From Chloromonas sp. AAM2 (taxonomy: Eukaryota; Chlorophyta; Chlorophyceae; Chlamydomonadales; Chlamydomonadaceae), in assembly GCA_004335635.1 (NCBI GenBank), contig QAXH01004966.1, positions 279 through 22,649 on the forward strand: 22,371 nucleotides of DNA. Reading direction: 5' to 3'. Of this stretch, positions 9,301 to 22,371 are shown piece after piece. A program made the position numbers and the translations under genes. The stretch's first letter is position 1. Each line of letters starts with the position of its first letter. Below the pieces are notes generated by a model, which was not told the DNA's origin, made no database searches, and saw nothing but the letters and a program-made list of their open reading frames with translations.

Positions 9301-11700
9301 CTGCCGTGCTAGCAAGTCTGCTAATCCTGTGGCTAGCTAGGGATTCCCTAGCCTGACATTAGCACCCCCAGCACCCCCTGCTAGCATTCTGGTACATTCT
9401 GATGCATCCACAGAGATCACAGCAGAGGTCCCACATGTATACTGATCACAGATTGTACCTGCTTACCAACTTCCATTCAGGACTGGTATAATTTCACCCA
9501 GGCAGCACATCACAGGTCAGGGTCAGCTATTATGTGACAGTCACACGTTTGGCGGTGGCCTCCCAAGCTCAAGAGTGTCAGTGGTTGACTCCCAAGCTCA
9601 AGCTGTTTGAATCTGCAGTTGTCTCCAACAGCTCAGTACCACTACTTTCATGTGCCTCAAGAGTGATGGTCTTGAAAGTTCGGGATAGCGATTTGCTGTC
9701 GGTAAGTGTACCTCCTACTGCATGTCAAGCGGCACATGTGTCCTCCTGCTTAACAACCTAGGTGCCACACCCTTCAAACTGTTTATTGCTTCTCCAGCAC
9801 CGTGGGTGGCGGAGCAGCCCCATTCCACAGCGCACAACCTCAAGTGACACACGTGGACAGTACAGATACATTACTTGCCAATGTCATGGAACGAGTGCAA
9901 ATGTGTATGTGTAACGAGTGCATATGTGTTCCTGGCTGCCCGTGAACCACTGGTTCCTACCTTGCGGCAAGGTAAAAGAAGCAATTGCGGTATGACAAAC
10001 TGTTCGGATTCCGGTCGAATTGGCCCAAACGCCAGGCTCCCGTTGAAAATTGTGCATGCTCCGGGTGGAGCCGGAATTGTTGCATGGAGGCTTCGGGTTT
10101 CCCAATAAAACACAAGTGTGCCTGTCGGGGATCAACTACTGTCGAAGGGTCATGGACATGATCTATCGGAGTCGCTACTCAGCGATTATGCGCGCCGACG
10201 GTGGCATACGAAAGTGGAGTTATCAAAGGCTCTGTTTTTCAAGAGTCATCCGATTGCGTCATGTGGTTGACCGGCACGAGCAGGTTAGAAAAACGGCTGA
10301 TTTTGAAAAGCGCCAAGGTCACTTTGGGGCACTCATTTGGGCCGCGTTCTGATAGTAGCCTGGTATGTCCTGAACCATCACTCAAAGCTTTAGTCGGAAC
10401 GGGTGCTCAGCAGAGGAGCGCCACGCAATTCAAGGCCAGGGGTGGCGACGCCGGCGAACCTTGCGGTAGGGCCGACCAGGACCATGCACCTGAGTTCATA
10501 AACTCCGAGTTAATGCGGTGCATGTTGCTGCTATGCTGGTCGTTCAGGCCCCGCTGGCTTAGTCTCCCAAGCAGCACAGCAGTGTCTGGGCTAGTGTTTC
10601 ACACTTCGGTGCTGGGCTGGATGGCCTCAGCTGGGCTGGGCTGAATCCTGGCACTTGTTCAGACATCCGCAGCTATCTGCACCCGTCAAAGTAGCTCAAG
10701 CCAGTGCCCAGCAGGGCAGATGCCGTGCAACTGTGGCGCAAGCAGCAGCATAGGGTGTTGCATGGCTCTGAGTGCCGCCTTGCAGCTGTGCAGGGTGACA
10801 GTTACACAGCATCAGGTCCGCACACATTCATAACACTGATATGCGTCGTGCCAGGAGCCCAATGGCAAGGAAAGGCGGGCTTTAATGGGCAAATCCAAGC
10901 TTGGTGTTGTATGCTCCAGTCCAGCTCATGCTCCCATCGCAGAGGTGTGCATGTTACCACCAAGATAGCTCACAGGCGTGCTGGCCGTGTCATGATAGGC
11001 TGCCACCATATGGACAGTCGCAGCCAACCAGTGGCACAAGCTGACAGGGCAGCTGCAACCCAGTTCCACTGCATGTGGCCTGTCGCTTCTATGCAGGCGG
11101 CAGAGCCAAATGGCAGGACCAAGATGCCTTGCCTCATCCTATTAGCCGTAAGGAACAGACTGCTCCAGGCCCAACACCAGCATCGGTGTGCTTCCTACTG
11201 CTGCCAGTCCCACAACTCGCTGTTCCCCACCTCCTATCCCCAGACTCAGTCAACGCAGTAAGTGAAACATTGTTGCCTGCAGCACGCAGCACAGCAGCCT
11301 GAAACATGTCATGAAAAACTGCTCATCCAAGCAGTACACAACATTCTGCATCCAATGCTCGTGGCTCATCAGGGACTTGCTGTCACAGTGATCTGTACAC
11401 ATTGGACCGAGGTTGCAGACATTGCACACACGTGACCCGCATCAGCTGAGCTAATGCACATGATTGGATGACAGACATGCAAGGGAGGATGACAGGGGCA
11501 TTTGCATTGCCGGGACAGCAAGCATGACGGCCTCCTGCACTTTGTTAGCACCTTGCAGCTTCAACAGTGCCTGACAGCTGGACCTGGGGACCATGTGCTC
11601 GAAGACGCAACTCATGTACGTACCTTTCAAGATTTCTTCAAGTGGCGATGCCAGCTAAGTAGACTGGTTCCTCTGCACATCAAGCATTGGCAATTCAAGC
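9301..11700. other. Unassigned 2.4 kb; no gene recognised
   Basis: Contains open frames of 147 codons (10201-10644) and 185 codons (10704-11261) on the plus strand, but neither shows a family pattern and both are rich in Cys, His and Gln, as expected of non-coding CA/TG-rich DNA. Some splice-framed stretches look exon-like. One is 11210-11259, ending PHLLSPDSVNA before GTAAGT. Another is 11558-11614, LQQCLTAGPGDHVLEDATH between TTGCAG and GTACGT. A third is 9617-9699, ending KVRDSDLLS before GTAAGT. They could be exons of one plus-strand gene, but the opposite strand is also open at several of them and I cannot join them into a known protein. Confidence 0.3.
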
Positions 11701-11910
11701 TTCAAAATAGGCCATGATGGGGTGGGATTGCGACCTGCACGATGCAGTACTCAATTCAGTCAAAACGCAAGTAAGTAGATCGGTGATAGCAGTAACGACA
11801 TACGTAATTAACATTAACGAATGAATAGGTAACAATACCTGCTCCAAACTGGTTTGCGTGTTTACATAGTTTGCGGCCTGAAAATGGCGCTCTATAAAAA
11901 AACAAAAATA

Positions 11911-11981
11911 CTTTTGCGTTCTTTGTTTTTGCTTCTTGGACGCCAAAGCTGGCATGTTTTGCGTTCTTTATTTTTGCGTCT
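11911..11981. repeat. Two direct copies of TTTTGCGTTCTTTRTTTTTGC
   Basis: A 21-base T-rich motif at 11912-11932 recurs at 11957-11977 with one change, a 45-base period. It lies inside the inverted-repeat element, just inside its left arm. Subterminal repeats are a common feature of DNA transposons. Confidence 0.75.
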
Positions 11982-12192
11982 GACATTTGGCATTCTTATT
12001 CTGCGTTGGCCGCCAACCTGTTGCACCACACACCATAGCTGCCACACACCAGCACACTGCATCTGACACATATCATGTATGTGTGAGGTGTCAAGTGACT
12101 CCTACACACTGTGACTGTTATACCAAAGTCGTAGATCTATTGTACCAATCAATGGAAAGGTACCACCGTATGTTAGGGTTAGGGTTGAGGGT

Positions 12193-12489
12193 TCATGGAC
12201 CCGAGGACTCCAAGCCAATCGCAATCCTAGCTGGAAACTTGGCCCTAGCCAAGGCGTCACCTGCAAATGTTGCCTTGTTGGTAGCATCTATATCTGTGAA
12301 CACTGGGTTGAGTCTGGGAAAGATCTGAATCGTGTGGCCGTCCTTGCGCTTTTTGAAGAAGTCACACCTTGTTTAAATAAAGCAGGCTTACTTGTCCGAT
12401 TACTTGTGTGCTATTGTGACGCGCAGGTTGTGGGTGATCACGGGGGGAATGACAAGGTGGTGATCAAAAAGGCGCACGAGGTTGCCCTT
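12193..12489 (-). CDS. Two-exon ORF of unknown family inside the inverted-repeat element
   Basis: Minus strand. Exon 1 is 12489-12404, entered after CACCCTAG, and reads KGNLVRLFDHHLVIPPV, then ITHNLRVTIAH. It ends CACAA before the donor GTAATC. The intron 12403-12368 is only 36 bases and carries three in-frame stops. Exon 2 is 12367-12193 and reads CDFFKKRKDGHTIQIFPRLN, then PVFTDIDATNKATF and GDALARAKFPARIAIGLE, ending at TGA 12193-12195. The phase is consistent (AA+G makes the Lys codon). Amino-acid balance looks coding, unlike the surrounding frames. Earlier exons probably lie at higher coordinates (a candidate reads RRDGGGTWRLQSTDQL near 12630-12585), and the true 3' end may be further on. 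I do not recognise the family. It could be a transposon-encoded protein or a captured host fragment. The opposite strand of exon 1 is also open and splice-framed, so the strand is not certain. Confidence 0.4.
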
Positions 12490-12870
12490 CTAGGGTGAGT
12501 GAAATGTGTGTGACCAGCATTCAGTGGGTGTGACTTGTGTGACTGGCATCAAGTGCATGTGACTGGTGTGACCAGTGGCAGATGTGGCATTGCCGGCAAT
12601 TGGTCGGTGGATTGCAACCTCCAGGTCCCTCCTCCATCACGGCGCACTTGATTTCTGTACTGATTATCTATGTATCCATTTGATTATTGTACTGCTCCAA
12701 ACTAGAATGTGTGGAGTGTTCCTGTTCCGTGCCCTGCTCTTTGTTTATTGTTACCTATTCATTCGTTTTGTTATTTACGTATACCGTTACTATTATACTG
12801 ATCTACATACTTGCGTTTTGACTGACTCAAGTACTGCATCATTCAGGTCGCTTTCCCACCCCATCATGGC

Positions 12871-13399
12871 CCACCCCAACATGGTCTAGGCGTTACGTTC
12901 TTGGCAGACGTGACGGTTAGCTGTGGTAGTGCATGACTCAGTCATGTTACTTATTCAGTGACATCAAGCGTTCAGTCACATCAAGTGTCCCTCTATTGTG
13001 GCCCTGGCTTCATGTCTCCAGTCCCACCAGCTAGCTCTTGAGTAGCCCTAGCACAGGCTCTGGCACAGACCCTGGTAGCCCCAATGCCACAACACACATG
13101 GCCATGTGTCGCTCACGAACGGTCAGGTTTTGGTGTGGGAGCAGAGTGAGGCGTGTGGCAATGGTGCAGTTTATCAAAGTCAAGCACTGTCTGATTGTCT
13201 ATGTGGGATCAGGTGCCTGCCATGAGTTTCTGTAACGCATCATTCAAGATTTGTGCAATAGATTTCTGATTCTGCAGTCAAGTAGAAAAGCACACGTAAG
13301 GGATGTTTGGTTTGGCAGCACGAAGGCACCTTGGGGCCATGAGTCAGAGAGCAAGTAGGGTCACACCCCTTATGTGTATATATGGCATATCTACATATA
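12871..13399. other. No gene recognised
   Basis: Spacer between the inverted-repeat element and the DDE_1 remnant. It holds short tandem echoes such as TTCAGTGACATCAAGCG / TTCAGTCACATCAAGTG (12955-12989). No domain pattern on either strand. Confidence 0.4.
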
Positions 13400-13424
13400 C
13401 AGGCGGAGTGCCTAATGCGGCCGA
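13400..13424. repeat. Candidate terminal sequence of a pogo/Tigger-like transposon, next to a TA
   Basis: CAGGCGGAGTGCCTAATGCG begins directly after TA (13398-13399). Pogo-superfamily elements insert at TA and their ends typically start CAG. A related motif, CCTAATGTGGCCGTTTTTTT, recurs at 13607-13626 and may be a subterminal repeat. The position, about 340 bases past the transposase stop on the same element, fits the 3' end. The opposite end was not found. Confidence 0.4.
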
Positions 13425-13741
13425 TTTTTGACACAATTTTTCAGAAATGATGGTTCCACGTTACATTTTTCCACCAAACTTTGCCAGTACCTGCACATAT
13501 ATGTTTTAAGAAAAGGGGCAAGACCCAGGTCCACCAAGGTCAGTGGGCGACATATGGCGGCTCACTATGTGACAGGGGTCAAAACGCCCCGATTTCCCGC
13601 GACGGTCCTAATGTGGCCGTTTTTTTAATGAATAGTCATAAAATAGGCTAAACCTGTCAGTTTTTGTCCAAATCTTTGTCCAAGGTCCTCTCTATTGTCA
13701 AGGGTCATAGTGGTCCAGCATTGGCCGTGGCTGGCCACTGA

Positions 13742-14392
13742 CTAGGCCTGTGCTGTCATCCTAGCAGCCCTACGAATCGCGGCCGCCTCCTTGCGCGCTG
13801 CCGCCACCTTGTTCTCTGAGATGTGCATGTCTAGGGCCACCTTGGTCACCCCTCAACCTCATGTAGTTGAGGGACTGCACGGGGCGGTTTGCCCACTCAA
13901 CCTGGGAAACATAGGTGCTGTCTGGGATGTTGGCCGGGGTGACCTCGGGCAGTGGCGGCAGGTGCGCGTCGGGCGCCACCTCGGATGTTCTGTCTCCCTC
14001 CACTTGGTTGATGTAGGCAGCGGCGGTGTGCAGGAGGCGAGGGGGGCAGAAGGGGAACAGGCCAGTCTTGGCCCAGGCCCGCCGCATGCGGCTGGTGTCG
14101 TAACCGATCGTGTTGCGCAGGGTGGCGTCCAGCACGGAGAACCACTTGGCGCGGGTGAGGTCGAGGCAGTTGTTGTTGGTGGCCTCCCCAGCTACATAGG
14201 CAGCCTGGCCCATGAGGATGCCCAGCCCCTTCTTGTAGCCGCCAAAGACCTGGTCCATGGGTTGGATGATGGCAGTACACTGGCCGGGGAAGATGAGGAT
14301 GTCGATACCTTTGGGGCGTCACGCCGCCCGCAGCTCCTCAGTGCGTGATGCATGGCCGTCAAGTAGCCAGCACACATACCTTACCTGGTAAT
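13742..14392 (-). pseudogene. DDE_1 (pogo/Tigger/jerky-type) transposase, C-terminal remnant
   Basis: DDE_1 transposases cut and join element ends using three acidic residues. On the minus strand the fragment reads VCWLLDGHAS, with the second catalytic Asp at 14358-14360. It continues GIDILIFPGQCTAIIQPMDQ, with the third catalytic Asp in QPMD at 14253-14255, and then a long C-terminal region (KKGLGILMGQAAY, RRAWAKTGLFPF and so on). An in-frame TGA at 14319-14321 splits the two catalytic blocks. Near 13848-13856 the frame shifts: the natural ending VTKVALDMHISENKVAAARK, then AAAIRRAARMTAQA and TAG (13742-13744), is one frame away from LNYMRLRG. The DNA-binding N-terminus and first Asp are missing above 14392. 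Two disruptions plus truncation make this a dead copy. Confidence 0.88.
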
Positions 14393-16240
14393 TTCATGGA
14401 CAGTGGACTCAAGGGCAGGGACAATGGCAGGGACTCAAGGGCCGCAAACATGTAAAAGTGCAAAGAGCAGCATCGTGCACATGTGAGCCTGGCGCAAGCC
14501 AGACCAAAAACCCTTTCTTGCCGCATGTCCGGAACAAAGGCGTATCATTAGCCAACGACAAGCTGTGCTCGCTATCTGCCTAAACTGGAGTCAAGCCAGA
14601 TAGCTGATGATTTGTGAAGCGAACTGTGGTCACGCCAGAGGCGCTGCGGGATGTTCTTGCCGTGACGTGGATGAACGTGGACAAACGTGGCTGAGCGCCA
14701 CAAGGGATGATAAGTCAGTTTATCTGTAGCCCATCGTCGCCTCTGGTGTTTGCGTGCGCAGCTTGCCCTGCTCATTTACTTGACCTTGGATGTGCCTTGC
14801 CACCAATGAGACATTTTGCAGTGGCTGACCTTGTCATCGTTGGAACGGAGACGCTTGTGATACCGGGAAGCGGCAAGTCCTGTTCCGACGCAGAACATGC
14901 CCAGCGAGTACGATCGCCTGGCTTGCAATAAGCGATCGGCTTGCAAACCTGCACTTGCATGCAAGCAAAGAGAGCTCACGATGGCTTTTGATTAGTTTGG
15001 ACAATGTATGTGTCTCGCACTCAGACCGAAGGTGCAGCAAGCATGGCAGGTGACGATGAGTCCGTGAGAGACTTGGCGGGCGGCTCCAGTCATCAACCGT
15101 CAAAAATGAATTGGGTTCCTGGTACCTGAACCTGATGTTGAGACAGACTGAAAGCTCGGCATTGCTGCATACTGCATACTCTGTACTTGAGCGAGCACAT
15201 GTGCTGAGCAATCGTATGGCGCTTACACGACCTCAACTTCAGCTCGGAGTGGCCAATTCAACATGCATCCCATACTGTGAAGTCCACATGCGTGCAGCAG
15301 CAACCTCAATGCCAGGGATCTGTTGGTATCTGGCGCACGTTCCATTGTTACCTTGATCTGCATGTCCTCTTTGCATGGCCCTCATGGGCTTTTCTGCTTG
15401 CCCTGTCAAGGCTTCGTTGCAGGGTCTCGCTGGCTTGATTCACGCATCAACTCTTTGCCCTGTCTTGAACGATGCAGTACAATCAAACCAAGTGTGGGCA
15501 GCGGGAGCAGCAAAGTATACAGCTCAAGATCAGAAGCTCAAGAGACGGTGATGCCAATGGCAAATGGAACGTGTCTTGATCTTGTTGAGTATTGGCAAGC
15601 CAGTACACCTTTTTTAAATGCAATGACTCAGGAAGTCCCCATCTACCCCACGCTCTCAAGTGCCTGTCACATTGGCATGTTGGTGCCAATGTTGTAAAAG
15701 CAAGGAAGGCCACCTCCGCCGCAGCACATAAACTCAGGCACAGACATATGGGTGAAACAAGGCAACTTGTGCGTTCCCAGCACACAGGGCACATGCTGTT
15801 CCTTCACCTGGGCTACCATTCCCGTTCACAGCTTCCGTGTTCAACGTTGTCCAGCACAACAGTGCCATGTGATTGAATGGTTGTGCCCTGACATGAGAAC
15901 ACTGGGCCTGTGTCAATCCCTTATCTGCTGAAGCAAGGTGGCTACAGAGCCTTAGCCTGATACCAAAGCACCGATTATCAGAGACAACTCAGCCTGAGTT
16001 GGACAACATAAGCTATGCCTGCACTGAGCCAATCAATGCTGACACGCGTGACCCAGATGTTCTTCCTTATTCTCCTACGTACGTCCACAATGCGGACGCC
16101 ACTGAATACTGAACTACGTTTGAATAACATGATTTGATGCACAGGGTTCAAAGCATCAAGATACAGGTTCAATCGCAAGCAATATGGAAGAATACGATGA
16201 TTACAACATCGCAGACAACGCAAGACCACCAAGTGCCATG
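14393..16240. other. No gene recognised; DDM1-like 3' flank at the right end
   Basis: Several open frames under 125 codons occur on both strands without domain patterns. The missing N-terminal half of the DDE_1 transposase was looked for on the minus strand and not found. The right end should hold the 3' UTR of the minus-strand remodeller gene. Confidence 0.45.
16201..16205 (-). promoter_or_regulatory. Candidate TGTAA polyadenylation signal for the DDM1-like gene
   Basis: Minus-strand TGTAA 36 bases past the stop codon. This is the chlorophyte-type poly(A) signal; the implied 3' UTR would be unusually short, so a farther signal is possible. Confidence 0.3.
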
Positions 16241-21765
<5,525 letters not shown>

Positions 21766-22276
21766 CTGTGTGGGGCCGGCACAATTGCATGCGTCAGGCG
21801 AATGCGTGCTGTGTGGCATGAAGGTGGGCAACACGCCACCGCTGCCTCAGTAGACACTCTATCGTTAGACCTTTCCTGTTCAGTGTGCCTGTTTCGTTGA
21901 TTCATCAAAACAGTTTTGAGCGTAAAAAGTTGTCAGTAAGTATGCATGACTCAAGGTAGACAGTAGTGATGTGCGCATCAGTGCAGCAGACTTCAAAACG
22001 GATAAGTCCAGTTCAGATTTCCATGCCAGTCCATGCCTTGCAGTAACGTTCATCACAGCAGATTCCAACTGGAAAGACTTTTCATGTTCTGCTGTTGCTC
22101 AACAGGCAGGCTTGCGAAGTTTTCCGCACTTACACTTAATAAGCTCTTTGGTAGCCCACACACACTGTACATACAAAGTATGATTATCACATGGCTTACG
22201 CAGAAGCTGCCTTGTTATATCCGTTGTACCCACCCACCCACACCCACAGTACTTGAGTTGTACAATGACTGTGCTT
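21766..22276 (-). other. Probable intron of the DDM1-like gene; no exon recognised
   Basis: The exon at 21765 opens in mid-codon after a CCCCACACAG acceptor, so an upstream exon exists. I looked in this stretch for the conserved block before FPVLVTSYE (family pattern YHG...) and for motif I (GKT) and found neither, so they should lie right of the window. Confidence 0.6.
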
Positions 22277-22371
22277 GAGTTGTTGTTTGTTGAACTGAAA
22301 TTGTTGTTGTTTGTTGAACTGAAGTTGTTGTTGTTTGTTGAACTGAAGTTGTTGCTGTTTGTTGAACTGAA
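22277..22371. repeat. 24-bp minisatellite, four copies, running off the window
   Basis: Units of TTGTTGTTGTTTGTTGAACT plus GAAG end at 22300, 22324 and 22348, and a fourth reaches 22371. Units 2 and 3 are identical; unit 1 differs at its first bases and its last base, and unit 4 has one T-to-C change. It probably lies in an intron of the minus-strand remodeller. Confidence 0.95.

Larger units (their letters stand above)
11711..12870. mobile_element. 1.16-kb element with inverted repeats of about 125 bp at both ends
   Basis: Left arm 11711-11837 and right arm 12746-12870 are reverse complements at roughly 85 percent by eye. Both begin GCCATGATGGGGTGGGA and share GATGCAGTACT, TCAGTCAAAACGCAAGTA and GAATGAATAGGTAACAATA. 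No convincing target-site duplication is visible: the left flank is TTCAAAATA and the right flank is CCACCCCAAC. The structure fits a nonautonomous or decayed DNA transposon with long terminal inverted repeats, or an inverted duplication. It encloses a minus-strand spliced-looking ORF (12193-12489) and a short direct repeat (11911-11981). Confidence 0.7.

Noticed and set aside
10201..10350. Resemblance of IKGSVFQESSDCVMWL to TBCC/CAP-type beta-helix repeats
   Set aside because: Only one repeat-like block, no conserved QxR motif, and other frames are open over the same bases.
10704..11261. 185-codon plus-strand ORF
   Set aside because: Composition rich in Cys, His, Gln and Ser with no domain pattern; typical of a chance frame in CA/TG-rich DNA, and splice-like sites interrupt it.
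12173..12186. TTAGGGTTAGGGTT, telomere-like
   Set aside because: Only two to three units, inside the repeat element; no telomeric array.
12428..12492. Plus-strand exon VVGDHGGNDKVVIKKAHEVA with CGCAG acceptor and GTGAGT donor
   Set aside because: The minus strand over the same bases joins in phase to a second protein-like exon across a short intron, whereas no plus-strand partner was found. Kept only as the alternative.
13791..14348. 185-codon plus-strand ORF over the DDE_1 region
   Set aside because: Shadow of the transposase on the opposite strand, where DGH and QPMD motifs are seen.
14405..14445. GGACTCAAGGGC repeated twice
   Set aside because: A short local duplication with no wider structure.

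Overview
This is eukaryotic nuclear DNA with short GT-AG-spliced exons, most acceptors reading TGCAG or CACAG. The best guess is a green alga (Chlorophyta, plausibly chlamydomonadalean). That rests on three things: the type I J-protein tail ends like plant and algal homologues, the large remodeller matches the plant DDM1/LSH family, and the likely poly(A) signals are TGTAA. The species cannot be named from the window.

Layout. (1) 63-191, plus strand: the last exon of a DnaJ type I (Hsp40 A) co-chaperone, ending in a prenylation CaaX box. (2) 192-2565: spacer holding two foldback inverted repeats and a broken repeat-type ORF on the minus strand (about 1302-2063). (3) 2566-6804, minus strand: a ten-exon Ser/Thr protein kinase. 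All catalytic motifs are present, but the exon carrying HRD has one frame-breaking base or else uses an internal acceptor. (4) 6805-11700: mostly unassigned. It holds a perfect 12-bp-stem hairpin, a possible plus-strand exon encoding Arg-Asp repeats, and a decayed non-LTR retrotransposon reverse transcriptase on the minus strand. (5) 11711-12870: an element of about 1.16 kb bounded by inverted repeats of about 125 bp. Inside it is a minus-strand two-exon reading frame of unknown family. (6) 13400-14392: remains of a pogo/Tigger-like DDE_1 transposase on the minus strand, with a candidate terminus at 13400. (7) 16241-21765, minus strand: twelve in-frame exons covering most of the ATPase and the whole C-terminus of a DDM1/LSH-type SNF2 remodeller. 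Its 5' part lies beyond the right edge. (8) 22277-22371: a 24-bp minisatellite running off the window.

The J-protein, kinase and remodeller are unrelated neighbours; nothing suggests a cluster. The biological irony is that an intact-looking DDM1-type gene, known in plants for keeping transposons methylated and silent, lies beside several decayed transposons. The least explained part is the 1.16-kb inverted-repeat element and its spliced ORF. Exons were assembled by hand from splice signals, phase and protein family pattern; no database search was possible.
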